The notes under the pieces are model-generated. The model ran no database searches. It saw only the letters and a list, made by a program, of their open reading frames with translations, and was not told the DNA's origin. A stretch of DNA of 64,000 nucleotides, taken from contig NW_022145606.1 of assembly GCF_000002235.5 (NCBI RefSeq), forward strand, positions 45,460,692-45,524,691. Reading direction: 5' to 3'. The position numbers and the translations under genes were made by a program. Source of the DNA: Strongylocentrotus purpuratus (Eukaryota > Echinodermata > Echinoidea > Camarodonta > Strongylocentrotidae). Positions within the stretch are counted from its first letter, which is position 1. Each line of letters begins with the position of its first letter. Positions 41,110 to 56,000 of the stretch are shown here, one piece after another.

Positions 41110-44100
41110 TAGAGAGAGAGAGAGGGAGAATAGATATGATCATTCATTACCTAATAAACAAATAGATAAGTAGGTGAATAAGAAAATGAATGAATACAAA
41201 CATGCATTTCTGAATGAATGGATGAACCGAGTAAATGGATACAAAAAATGAACGACTTAAAGAAATACATAAAGGATATAATAAACTTATGAATAAAAAT
41301 TAGCAAGTGAACAGCTTAATGGATATATAAATGTTATACATGAATAATTAATTCAAAAAAGAATTCAACACGGTGGCAAAAAATTTCAAAAACTCAACAT
41401 GAGGCAATTTCAATAGTTTATGATTTCAACATGTTTTCTATAAGCAATACACTCGGGCGTTAGAATTGATTTGATTTCTGAAAAGGTTTGCTTAACTGTG
41501 TTTCTCTTTCCAAACAGAATCCCTGTATGACATGTTGGAGATCGGCTACGGGTCCGTTCCCACCGATCTGGGTAGCCGGTTGAAGCTGATGACGGACAAC
41601 GTCAGGAACCAGACCTATTCCACCTACAATGGCGACCTCTGGATCGTATTCTCCGCCGAGGATGTGATGGCCAATGAAGTCGACATCGAACTCGTGCTTG
41701 ATGACGGTAAGCCAAAATGGTGACATGCTTACTAATGTCTACGTACTTTTCAAGCACTATCAAATCTAAAATAAATCACCATTTCCAAAAGCCGAGGAAC
41801 GACCATTTTTCACAATGTCAGATTAACCTGTTAAGCACGCTAGGTTCGACCTTTATAGTGTTATTTCCAACATGTCCTAAGTGTTAATCTACCACTTTGA
41901 AACAAGTGGTGTTTATTAAATATAATATATAATTCAACGCAAGAAATAATTATCATCCGTACGAGAAAAATTTGTTTTATATTGTATACGTTATTTTTAT
42001 ATATTTATATAAATATATATTTATATTTTTATATATATTAACATACACATAAAATTATTGATCGCGGGTAGGTATTGTCTTCGTTGGTAGTTGTGAGACA
42101 AGGGTATTTGTCTTGGTGCAATTCCCTGATGATGATTTTCGTAGCGGTATTTTTTGTCCGGCCTGCTAGTCCGGGTAAAGGCGAAAGTTGTCCGGGTAGA
42201 GGCGAAAGTTGTCCGGATAGAGGCGAAAGTTGTCCGGGTAGAGGCGATAGTTGTCCGGATACGATATAATGTAACAGGCTAATAAAAATGCCTGTATACC
42301 TTTTTTTCTCCTTCATAGATGCCTGCCTGATTGACACACGCTTGGACCTGAACGGCGTCATCTCGACCCCGCAGCTCGCCGGTGGGTTCTACCCGAACGA
42401 CGCTGACTGTCAGTGGATCATCCAAGTCCGCGGGGGATTCCGAGTCCGTATTCATTTCACCGAGTTCGACTTGGAATTTGGGCACGATAAAATCATCATC
42501 GGTGGCTCCGATCTCGTCGATGACAACTTCGGAACCTCGTATATCGTAAGCTGCAACAAATGCATAACTTTTCCTCTCTCAGTTAATTCAAGCAATATAA
42601 AATATTTTGTCTTATTCTCAAACTTAAATGTACTCTGTAAACTTATTTCATTACGTACATAGTTATCAGTATTTAGTTATTTGTATAATTAATTTGTTAT
42701 ATTATATATTGTAATATTGTATGGTTTTACATATGTCATTTACATTTTTGGATATTTGAGTGGAAAAATAAATAAAATATAAAAAACGATATATACAAAA
42801 AACTAACATGATAGGAAACAAAATCAATTTTGCACTTTCAATTGCCTTTTCAGTCACTATGTAAAATGTGCAGAAATAACAATGCTCTATTTTTATTATT
42901 CGAATATGTTTCCAAAAAGGCATTGAAATATCCAATCAGTTTATTTTTCAACAATGTTTGTGATCGTGTTATTTTCTTAGGTCACATATTCGAAGCATTA
43001 GAATATAAGAATAGGAAACTTTTTGGCCCGAATTCATAAAGAAGGTTTGTCGACAAACGTAGGTTTGTGTGCGTCATAAGACGCGTTTTTTACGCGTTTG
43101 TACAAACCTTGTAAAAACTCGTCGAAACGCGTCATATCACGCACATAAACCTAGGTTTGAGTGTCGACAAACCTCCTTTGTGAATTCGGGCCTTAAGGTT
43201 TAAAAAGGCTTGATGGCAGTAATTGTTTCGCTAAAGAGACATTCCAACCATTCTGTTTAATGCAACAAACCTATCTTAATAACTTGCCCGCTTTAACAAG
43301 TCATCTTCTGTGTTACTCGTTTAAAATTCAACTTTTTAAATAATTCCTTTTCTTTGTCGTCATAGTTGCTAAAGCCGAAAAGATTGATGTTATCTAAAAT
43401 CGGAAAATCAACTTTCTGTTATGACGATCGATGTAATGCCTCAAAACTTCTGATAAATCTTTGTTTTCATTCTGGATTATTTTATTCTTCAAACAGATTA
43501 TTACTGGTTCAGAATTACCCAATGATGTCAACAGCCGGTACAATGGCCTCAATATCCGATTCACATCCGATAGCACTGGTACCGGTTCCGGATTCAGTTT
43601 GACTTATGAAGAATTCTGTAAGTTCTGTTTCGTTAACCTTAAGTTGACAAAGGGCTAGATGTGAGAGAGGGAGGCATTCGGGGGAAAGAGAAAGAAAGAA
43701 AAGGAAAAAACTCAAAGGGAAGGGAGTTAGAAACAAGTAGACGAGGGTTAGAAGCAAAAGACACCTATACAAAGCCGGGAGAGAAATATAAAGAGGAGTT
43801 GATATTGTGAAAGAGATAGAGAAAGGGAGATGGAGAGAGAGAGAGAGAGAGAGAGACAGGTTGCCAAGAATATAGAGAAGATAGAAAGAGAGACATCAGT
43901 ACTAGAGGAGAAGATGGGGAATAGGATAGAATGCATGAGGGGGGAAAGACAGGGAGGATGAGGGGAGAAATAGAGAAAGGGAGAGAGAGAGAGAGAGAGA
44001 GAGATGGAAAGAAGAAGAGGAAGAGAGAGAGAAGAAGAAAGAAAGATAGAGAGAGAGAGAGAGAGGGTGGGATAAGGGGTGGTTAAAACACGAGGGGCAG

Positions 44101-47100
44101 ATACAGATACATATTTTAGCATTAACATGTAGAGAGGGATAGAGAACAGGTCAGAGAGAAGGAGGGGGAGGGGTTTATATCATTTACGCCTGTTTTGCAC
44201 CCTATGGAAGAAATGGAATAACCCAATTACGTCACGTTCCTCCTCTTTATCCAGTTGATTGCCCTACCGGATACAGTTACAACCCGTCCAACGATACTTG
44301 CTACAAGTTCGTGGAAACGCCCACCGATTGGTTCAGCGCTCGCTACGACTGCACTGACGTCGCCGATGGTGATATTGTCGTGATCAATGACCAGGTGGAG
44401 AACGAATACGTCCTCGAAACGATCAATGCGATGAAGGGCAACGATTCAAGTGACTGGTGGATAGGTGAGTTGTGCTGCCATAATTTCGTAAAAGAAGCAG
44501 ATAGAGAGAGAAAGAGAGAGAGAGAGTGTGTTTGTGCGTGTGTGTGTGTGTGTGTATGTGTGTGTAGGTGAGGGTTATGATATATTATATGTATGTACAG
44601 AGAAAGAGAGAGAGAGAGAAATATGAATTAACTATGGAAACAAGTAAGGATCGTGTTAACATGGTCATCTTAAAAAAACATGTACAATTTGTAAATCAAA
44701 AGTCTTTGCCAGTACGCTGTCAACCAAGATGAAACTCTCGATCTCGCTGAACTGTATGGATATCTTTATTCTAATTTTTCGAGTATTTTCACCCTATTGT
44801 TAGGCTATTACGATGGCGCCATCAACGGCGTGTGGACATGGGTGGATTGCGGTGCGGATACCGATTTTGCCGACACCAACTGGCAGTTCGGTGCGCCGAA
44901 TAACCGTGACGACAACCACTGCGCCTACATGAATCTAACCGATGGGAAATACAATGATGATGCCTGCTTTAATACCAGACGTTATGTCTGCGAAATCACC
45001 CGAAAAGGTATTAAGTGTTCATGTTTAATAGTAATTATGATGATGATAATGATAACAACAATCTCACCAAAAACAACGCCAACAACACCAATGATAAAAA
45101 TTGTATTAATGAAAATACTGTTATTTACTGTTTTTTTTAAATAATTGTGTTTATTTTTATTATTATCAACATTATTTTTATCATAATTATTAACATAAAC
45201 ATTTTCATTAATACTTTTGTTATTGTGTAATTAGTATTTTTCATATCAATATTTTTCTTCTTATTATTATTATAATTACTTTTATTATTGTTGAATATTT
45301 ACATACCCAAGTGGCTCACATTTGGCACACAAGTTCGATAATATTTCCCCTCCTCCCTTTAAATGTGAAAACTTTTTTAACATTTTTTTCTGAACTTGTC
45401 ATCAAATAGTGTGAATAATGAGCCCCCTCCTTCCCCTTTTTTACAAAATGCTGGATCCCCTACTGATAAAAAAGTTTGATTCAACCAACAAGCTTTTTAA
45501 ATTTGTTTTATTTTACATTTCAGATTATGTGGATTCCGACTGTTACCCGTCGAATTTCCAACTCATTTCCATCGACGATGATGAAGTTTCTTTGTCTTTC
45601 AACGTTTCTGAATATGCATGCGACGTTGCCGGATATACGGTTAGTCCTGCAATGGGTGTGCTTATGTGTGTGTGTGCGTGCGTGTGTGTGGGTGGGTGAG
45701 TATGTTTGTGTGATAGAGGGTGAGTATGTTTGTGTGATGGAGGGGGCAGGGAGGGGGCAGGATTGTTTCAGTAAAATTACCTCCAGATTTGTTTAAGTTT
45801 TTTTTTTGTAATATATAAGTGAATAACATTTACAATTGACATATTATGTTTAGGTACTTATACGTTTACTTTGTTGCTAAGTTATATTATACTGCAAATG
45901 AGTTTGTGTTTAATTATGTTTATGTAAAAGCATCAATATTGAACACATTTATTTTATTCAATTGTATGTTATGGTTTGTATTACACATTTGGAGAAATGA
46001 AAAAAAATTGTTAAAAAAAAGTTTTAAAAAAGTGTGTGTGTGGTGGTGTGTGTGCGTGCGTGTGTGTGGTGGTGGTGTGTGTGCGTGTGTGTGAGTGTGT
46101 GTGCGTGTGTGTATATGTGTGTGCGTGCGTAATTTAACAGTAGTTTATGTATGGATAAAGATTTTGTTGAAGAGATGAATAAGGAAATACAGGAATTAAA
46201 AGCTGAATGGTCATTACAGATTTTGAATAAATTAGTATTTTGGGATTTTTTAAAGATGAAAATGAGAGAATTTATTATAACATACTCGCGGAAAAAGGCA
46301 AAAGCAAGGAGGGTTGAAATAGAACTGTTAGAGAAACAAATCAAGGATTTAGAAGGCGAACTGGTAGTGGGACCCACTAAATATATTGTTGATTGCATTG
46401 AGGAGAAAAGGGATAAACTAAATAAATTGTATGATTTTTCTCGACAGGGCATTAAAATAAGATCAAGAGCACCTTGGTTTGAAGATGGAGAAAACAATAC
46501 GCAATATTTTGAACAGTTGTTAAAATCGAATAAAAGGAAAAGTGTAATTAGGGAGGTGTACAAAGAAAATGGGGAAACTACTAGAGATAAGGAGGAAATT
46601 TTAAAGGAAATTAAACTATTTTATAAAGATTTATATTCTTTAAGGGCTGATATAAATGAAAACGACCCTTTCTTTTTCAATGATATTTCAAAGTTAAATG
46701 AAGACAATAGGGAAATCTGTGAAGGTAAATTAACTAAAGATGAATGCTTGAAAGTTTTAAAAGAAATGAAATTGAATAAAACCCCGGGAAATGATGGGTT
46801 AACAGTTGAATTTTATTATACTTTTTGGCCAGCTTTGGGTGATTTGTTAGTAGAAGTATTGAATGAAACATACGAAAGGGGGGAATTAACGGCATCTCAA
46901 AAACAAGGGGTAATTACCTTAATTGAGAAGGAAGCGAAAGATACTCTCCATATAAAAAATTATCGACCCATTACGCTTTTGAATGTAGATTATAAAATTG
47001 TATCTAAAGTTCTAGCAAAAAGAATGAAAGAGGTTTTAAATGAAATAATTCATCATGATCAAGTTGGATATATAAAAGATAGAAATATTGGGGAAGCTGT

Positions 47101-50100
47101 ACGATTGATAGATGACATGTTATTTTATTCTATGCATTATGGGGAACAAGGGAAAGGGTTTTTGTGTGCAGTGGATTTTGAGAAAGCTTTCGACTCTGTA
47201 TCTCATAGATATTTATTTCAAATATTGAAATTGTTCGGTTTTGGAGATTCATTTTGCTCTTGGGTAAAATTATTGTATAAAGGGATAAGTAGTTGTGTTA
47301 TGAACGGTGGTCACTCCACGGGGTATTTTGAAATAGAAAGGGGAGTAAGGCAAGGGGATCCATTATCGCCATATTTGTTTTTGGTTGCCATCGAAATTTT
47401 GGCGCATGCAGTAAGGAGGGACAACGGTATTAAAGGGATTACATTTGGAAAATCTGAAATTAGGCAAGTGTTATATGCAGATGATATGACAATATTTTTG
47501 AAGGATATTGATTCGGTTAGAAGGTTGCAATATATTTTTGAATCATTTGAAAAAATTAGTGGTCTTAAAGTGAATAAAACAAAGACACATTTTATGTGGA
47601 TGGGTGAGGATGAGAACAAACCTGATGGGCCTTTATTTGGAAATTTGGTGAAGGAAATACATATTTTAGGGGTTAGTTATTCATTAGATCGAAGATTAAA
47701 AGATGATTTGAATTATAAAGAAATTCTAAGTAAAATAAAAAAATTGCTTGTATGGTGGAAACAAAGAGATTTAACTATTATGGGTAAAATACATTTGCTA
47801 AAAACTTATGCGCTTTCAAATTAAATTATATTTCATCTCTCGTTATTGTCCCTCATTGGGTATATAAAGAAGTTGCAAAAATTTCATTTGAATTCATATG
47901 GAGGGGGAAAGATAGAATTAAACGGGCAATAATGTATCAGGATTATGACTTTGGAGGATTAAGAATGATTAATTTTGAAATGTCCGTAAAAATACAGCGC
48001 ATAATGTGGATAAAACGTCTTTTATATGGATAGAAAAGTTTGGGATGGAAATTGTTTTTTGATCATTGCTTACAGTTTGTGGGTGGTAGATTTATTTTTT
48101 TATGTGATTATGATTTAAACAAGATTAAACTCGTTTTAGATATTCCACCATACTATATGGAAATGTTGCAAGCATGGCAAGAGACAAGTAATTTAAGATA
48201 TTTGGAGGGTTATATTAATCCAATTATTTTTAATAATCAGAATATATGTATAAATGGAAAAAGTATATTTGATAGATACTTGTTTGAAAGAGGGATTGTT
48301 CAACTGAATCATTTGGTTGAGAAAGGTCATGTTAAGCCTGTTAAATATTTTATGAACCTCGGTATGAAAGGTAATAATTTGCTTATGATTATTGATATTT
48401 ATGATGCGATACCCAGGTTATGGAAGGATGATTCAGGGTTAATAGAATTCCTCGAGGTTGATTTGATAAGCTTTAATACTTATTTCCATATTTCTAGTAA
48501 AAAAATACAGTTTGTGGATGTGGGTTCAAGAACAATCTATGATTATTTCATCAAAGCACTGCAACGAACGTATGATTTGCAGGTAAGGGATGGGCAAAAT
48601 GATTATGATTTTATAGATAAAGAAATAAAAGAAATATTTGTTAGACCAAGAATTACTATACTCATTAGAAAACAACGTGAATTTCAATTTAAATTATTGC
48701 ATGGAGCCATATACACTAATGAGCATCTTCATAGATTTGGTTTTGTTGGTGATAATTTATGTTCGTTTTGTAAGCAGGAAATAGAAACATACAAACATTT
48801 ATTTTTATCTTGTGGGAGCGTTCAAAGGTTATGGCAGGCTTTAATACAACTTTTTGAGTTAGATGAAATTAAAGATTTAGAATGGCGAGATATATTTGTT
48901 GGGTTGGTAGGTAGTTCATATAGAATAAAAATGTGTAATACTATCATTTTCATGGTGAAGTATGTTACATTTATGTCAAGATCGGGGGGGGGGGGGGCGA
49001 GTACTAACTTTAGAAAAGATGAAAAAAAGCAGTTTTAGGTATAGGGATGAGGAAAAGAAAATAGCAATTAAAATGGGAAAGCTAGGATCACATTTTTTAA
49101 AGTGGGAGCAGCTTAAGATTAATTAAGATTTGCTTTCTTCTCCACCGTGAGCTTGTTAAAAGCGTAACTCGATTTTGCGGCCTGGATAACTTATTTAGTA
49201 TATTTTTCTTAAGTTGAGAATGTTGGCAGACATCCACTGAGTGAGTATTGTGTGTGTGTGGGGGGGGGGTGGGTGGGTGGGTGGGTGAGTATGTGTGTGA
49301 GTTGGTGAGTATGTTTGTGTGATAGAGGGTGAGTATGTCTGTGTGATGGAGGGGGCAGGGAGGGGGCAGGGAGGGGGCAGGATTGTTTCAGTAAAATTAT
49401 CTCCAGATTTTTTTTGTTTTTTGTAATATATAAGTAAATAACATTTACAATTGACATATTATGTTTAGGTACTTATACGTTTACTTTGTTGCTTAGTTAT
49501 ATGATACTGCAAATAAGTTTGTGTTTAATTATGTTTATGTAAAAGCATCAATATTGAACATGTTTATTTTATTCAATTGTATGTCATGGTTTGTATTACA
49601 CATCTGCAGAAATAAAACAAAATTGTTAAAATAAAAAAAGTAATGTTAGTGGGTATGGATAGGCGAATGGGTGCGCGCGTGTTTTGTTTGTTTAATTTCG
49701 TTTTTACAGACGTGTTTCAAATCAGATATTATTCACGTCTGGCGGCCGACCTTATAATATGCACCACCATCTGAAACTCGTGACTTAGTTTTGAACCGGG
49801 GTCCCTCAGGGTCTGTTAGTAGGTGAACCGCTAGACCAAGTCACCAACTCACATCCCCCGAGGGACACTGCCATTTTCAATGCAAGACAAGCTTTGACCG
49901 GTTAATATTTTTTTGGTATGGTATGCAAAAATCCCAGCTACGCCGCTGTGCTTTTGCTTGTAACAGATTTGTTGTGGTGTGACTTGAAGCAGGGAGGTGA
50001 AAGAAAAGGAGACGAAACTCTTGTAATTTATTCAAACGCATTCTTGAGTTCTAAAGCATAACAATGGGATGTGTAACATTCCACTTGGCTTTGAAGTTCC

Positions 50101-50744
50101 ATGCTCCGAACCGCGCTTCCACTGCGAAGACTTTCGGAAGCCTGGCACCAGTTTTACATGTATTACAAAATATTAAATTACCGGCAAAATTTCAGTGTAA
50201 ATCAAAAACTTTATATGGGGATTTTATTGGGAATAGTACATCAAACAAATTTTCAAATTTAGAACTCCATCCTTCCTTTCATTTGTGTGCCAGAGTTGGT
50301 AAAAGAAAAATTACATCTTGTCAAAAACTCAATATTTTAGGATGATGCGCTAATTTGTGCATGCTTTAATGTCCCGTTATTTGATCCATGATTTACAATC
50401 TTCAACAACATTAAGTTTGCTAATGCGTGTTTTCGCGTGTTTTTTTGTATTTTTCAAGTTTAAAAAAGGATGAAATTACACAAGTTTGTGTTCGCTTGTT
50501 CTACTCTTTACACATTCAACAATGGATGAGAAATCATTGGAAGGGACAGCGAACAGTTGCTGTGATACCATTTTCTGATGTAGGAATTCTAAATCCTGAA
50601 ATGTCATGCGCTCTCTTATCTCACCACCAACAGTTGAAGATTAGCGCATAACTTTTCGGCGGCTTGGAGCATGGGGTCAAAGGAGAGCGGCTTGATTCCA
50701 GTCCTTCTCTATCACGTCCCTGCTTGAAGCCATGTATAAGTTTT

Positions 50745-50775
<31 letters not shown>

Positions 50776-53064
50776 CACATTACGTCTAAAAACAACCGTG
50801 GACGTCCTCGGTTGATATGTGTCCACGGTTTAAAGGTACTATGTCCCATTTGCAGGCCAAAAAAATGAAAAAGTTAAATTCCAACTGCATTTGAAAGATA
50901 ATACTAACTTAGAACTTCCCTAAAAAAAGGTGGGGCTTGAAAATGTCTTTATGTGGGAAAATAACGACTATTAGTTGTCAAATCGACTTTAGGGCTATAG
51001 AGCCCAAAAGTAATAGTCTTTATTTTCAGACAATTGTACCGAATGGTCGTACGTTTTATGCTGCACAAAGATTCAATCAGTTTAATCTTGGCCATCACAA
51101 GAAGTGGGTTATTGATGTAGATAAATGCTCATGTACCCTTTACAACTCTTTGCATGTATGTTATTACCCAAGAAGATAAAAAGCCAGTCAGTCACTCGAT
51201 AGTGTCTGACAGTGAAGTCTAGCAAGTAAACGGGTTTCCTTGCATAATTTGAATATGAGGACAATGTTAACGTTTAAATTTCACAGATAGGACATACATG
51301 ACATATTCATAATTCCTGCAAAGTTCTACAGAATTTGAGGTTGGCTGCAAAAGGGACATAGCACCTTTAAAGGTGTGTATTCTCATATTAGTCCATGGTC
51401 AGGGTACTTCACACGCGCGCACACACACACCCTCACGAACATACGCATGCACACACACAACCCCTAAAAAAGAGAAATTACTTGTATTTTAATCCTTTTA
51501 AATAGATCCGTTACAATACCACAGCCGAAGGCGATTTTATCGCAATCGATCTCGTAGGGGCGCTTAACACTGACGTCGTTATTAGCGGTCTCTCTCCCGC
51601 TACTACCTACCTGTTTGAACTGACGACCTGCACGGTCAGCTATGGGTGCTACGGATTCAGCACCGCTCTGTCTGTGCTTGGTACAAGTAAGTCATGCCAG
51701 TTTTGATCTGGTTGTTTCTAGTGCTTCAGTCACACCTTCGTGTATTTGGTTTGCGTATTGCCGCTTATTTATGGCAAGCCGTTCTAACATTCATTACTAT
51801 TTCTTGATATCAAAAACTGATTTTTTTTTTTTTTTTTTTCTTTTTTTTTTTTCTTTTTTTTTTATTGTAAAGCAGTGGTAATTCTTGATATCAAGAATTG
51901 AAATTTTGATATTAGGAATTCGATTTCTTGATATAAAGAAAATAGGAATAAATGTTAAAACGGCTTGCCATAAATATGCAGCAATACGCAAGCCAATACG
52001 CAAAGATGTTACTGAGGCATAACCGGGCGTATCTAGGGTTTGTAAAAAAGGTAGTGCACAACCTTCCTAAAATTCAAAATTTGCTGATAAGCAAGTAAAG
52101 AATAAGGTAATTTAGTTCTTCTAAGTAAATATCTGAGAAGCATTAAAAAGTCATCCACCACGTCTCTCTGGACATTTTATTAATTTGAAGAAAAGAAGGT
52201 TGATATAATTGGTATGTTTGAAAATATCTAACACAGGATCAGCGCCCTTCTGAAAATATGTCCATTGGGTTTTAAAGGGGTAAGGGGAGTCTGGTTTTCC
52301 AAATTATCACGATTGGGTTACACTGATGTCAAGGCAGAAACGGTTCCCTAAGCAGGTTTGGTGACAGGACCAAATCTGCCAAGGGAACCTATCCGACAGG
52401 ACATGTGTAAACATTTTATCAATGATATCGATTTTGTTTTTCTTTGCGCTGATACAAAAGTGCCTTAGCGCTAACAAAATTACAAAATATGACAAGAAAT
52501 ATATACATTATACTATTGAGGGGAGAAGTATGGTTTATTGGATCTTTTGAAAGTGGCACATCTTTATAACTGCATTTCATTCTTCAACTCACACTAGCCA
52601 CTTGTCCCGACAACTACGAGCTTGGTCCCAACGGCCATTGCTACCGCTTCAGAGACCTCGACCTCGGCTCCTGGTGGTCGACCGGAAGACGAACATGCGA
52701 CAACGTGGCCGACTCCGATCTCGTCATCGTCAATGACCAGGCTGAACTTGATTTCCTAACAATGAGGTCGGCGGAGATCAACCCCAACATGACGTGGTGG
52801 GTCGGTAAGTTAAGATGGCTTGTAATGCCCGTTGTGCACGATGCGTCATTGGACTGACGCATGATTGCGCCAATTGTATGGCACAAGGCTGCGTCAGCCC
52901 GGCGTCAACGACTGATTTGACGCGGGGCACGAGAATAATGATTACTGTACATTATGCACATGTAAAATGAATGGTGCATAGTAATGCTGCAGGCCGCTTA
53001 CGGTGATATGATTTCATAAATTTCAAATGTTTGCCGTAAATTTGAAACCGGCCGTCCTCAAGTT

Positions 53065-53098
<34 letters not shown>

Positions 53099-56000
53099 GG
53101 GGGGGGGGGGGGTAAGATGTGCAAAATTGCCAAAGGTTTAAGAATAGTGTAACTTTACACGTTATTGTCTCAAAACTGTATTTGTTACTAACAGGTTCAT
53201 TCACATTATTTGCTCATCCATTTTTTGTCACCGCGTGAGTGCAGTGAAAATTATGCAAAGCGAACAAACCCAAATAATGTGTAAAAGAGAAATATTACCA
53301 TTATCGAAAATAATATCGCAAGTGACATTCGTTTGTCTCGCAATTTTAGTCAACAAGGGATCAAAAGATACTATATCCGCAATGAGTAGCATTACTCAGT
53401 AGTCTCGTAGTTGTATTATACTGTCTTGTCAATGTATAAAGCATTACACTTTGGACAACTGGGTAATAGTTAAGCAGAAATCGCACCTCTTTGTTTCAAA
53501 TCGTCTTTTTAATACAGGCTATTCGGATCAGTCCGTAGAGGGCGAATGGCGCTGGGTCGATTGCACAGAATCGACCGATTGGCAGAACGATCTCTGGGAG
53601 GCCGGTTCCCCTGGCAACGGTCGTCTGGACTGCGCGGCTCTCCAACCCACCGGTGATCTTGTATCTCTCGTTTGTGACAAAGCACTAAGTTACATATGCG
53701 AAATATCTCCAAAAGGTATGGTGTTTTTATGTTCAATTCATGCTGATTTCAAAGTTGTTTCGCTTGTAATATGTATAATTCGAGCCGGAAGAGACAAATG
53801 ATATTATGATCTTTTTACGTACTTATTACTGCTCATTAATATGCATATATTTGACATAAGAGATTCCAATGCGAGCTCAGCTTTGGGGTCTTCGACTTCC
53901 TCATTTCCCCCTCCTCCTCTTCCAACCCCCTCCCCCTCCTCCTCTTCCAACCCCCTCCCCCTACCTCTCCTCCTCATCTCTCTTCATCCCTTTTTCCTTC
54001 TTTTTCTCCTTCTTTTTTTCTTCTTTTATCTTCTTCTTTCCAATATAAATTCCGCAAAATATGAATGATTTCAATCAACATGTTATGCCTTTTAAAATAA
54101 CTTTTACAAAATATTTTCATAGATGCTAACGGCTTTCCATAATTGTTAAGTCCAACTTAGAGTTAAGTTCAACTTAGGATCTTTGTGAAACACCCTCCTG
54201 ATAATATCATGACCGTTTATTTTTAAAGATTTCCAACTCCAGGACGCTAACCCAAGTGATCTTGCCGTCGTCGCTACACAAACAAGCATGCTGGTCACGT
54301 GGACACAATCAGAGACAAGCTGTGACGTAGTCGGTTACAGAGTTCAGTATTGGCTGGCTGATGAAGACAACGCTGACGTCAGTTCCGGTAAGTATCAGGT
54401 GACCACGGTCGAAAAACGAAAAATTAGAGTTTCGAGTTTTATATATTGGAAAATCTACCGAAAAGTAATCATTTGCCTGGCCCAACTTATAAATTTGTGT
54501 TCTCTTTGAGATATTTGTTATCACATAGTCGAAAACAAAACAAAATTGATGAAAGTACTCTTTTTTTTTTTCCAAAACAGAAAATTTGATTTTATTACCC
54601 TATTAGTACCAAGTGTGATTTAAATGCATTTTGATTTTTGTTTCAAATATTTTAAATTTGAAATGAAATTCTAATTATAAAAAACAAACAAAGATACGCA
54701 AACAGAATAAAGAAACAGTACAAATCGATAACACGAGGGAGAAAGGTGACGACAGAGGGAATGAAAAAAGGGAAAAGAAATGTGAGAAAGAGAAAAAGAA
54801 AGATGGGGGTTTTCGGGAGTAGAAAAATGGCGGTGTCTACTAAGATTGTCATTATTTATATGAACCTTCGGACAATTTAGCCCCGCTGATGAAAAAAAAA
54901 GCATTGACTTTGTAAAAAAATTACATTGAGGTTAAACCAAAGTCAATTGTCAATTTGGTTCTGCCTTTCTTTGAATAAAAGGTCTAGTAACTTTAGCAGG
55001 ATCCTGTTTTGTTATCGCCTGCCCTGATTTAGGACAAAGTCAATCGAGCCGCTAATCAATTATTTGTTAATTGCTTATCTGTTTACAGTTGATAATGTTG
55101 ATTCTACCTAAAAACCAAAGTCCATCTTTCCATCACTGGTCCATAAATAAAAATAAAATCTCGTTAATCAGTGATTTCACAAGTTATATTACCGGGGCAT
55201 TGTATACCTCAGGAGTGTTTCACAAAGACTAAGATCGACTTTAAGTTGGACTTTACTATGGCAGGACGTTCATGCCACTAGTTCCTCTAACCATTCCTGG
55301 CATTGGTCTCTCAAGGGACGTGCGAATCGTGGTCACAAATCTACAGAATTTACCTTTTTTTGATAGTTCATTATTGCAGGAAAAAACATTATCTAAATAT
55401 CATAATTGAGAGACCGTTGGTGACAGCGACCAGTGGCATGAAAGGCCTGTCATAGTTAAGTCCAACTTAAAGTCGATCTTAGTCTTTGTGAAACACCCCT
55501 GGACTAGTTTTAGACCAGGAAAATAGAGAAAACAACAGAAAAGGGAACATTGACCCTGTTTCAAAAAACTTGTTATCCATAGCAAGTTTCAATAACTGTG
55601 ATAAGCTACTGAAATCGTGGCATTTCATTGGCTGAGAGCAAGTTTGTCATAGAAATGTAAGCAATTGTTATTGATAACAAGTTTGATGAAACAGGGAAAA
55701 TACGTGAAGATGTAATATCGAACTAAATAAAAAATCTTTCACATGAGGTGTCGATATTGTTTTCTATTTCGTAACATCAAGTAGGCATTTAAAACATGTT
55801 GCATAACAGATCTGTTCAGATGAATATTAGACTGTTAAGTTATCCATAATTCGAATTAAAGTTGAGTCTGGCCATGCGATTGCATTGTGAAAGATACGGT
55901 GTGGAGTCGATCAGAACAAGTTGATCATTTATCATATAAGTATTGGTGTGTACTGCAACGTTTTGGAGTCATTAACATGATAAGAAATCTGGCGCAGTCT

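Noticed and set aside
46151..46153. ATG as the start of a reverse transcriptase gene
   Set aside because: The upstream endonuclease is missing and the frame is simply open from a stop at 46130; this is a truncated LINE.
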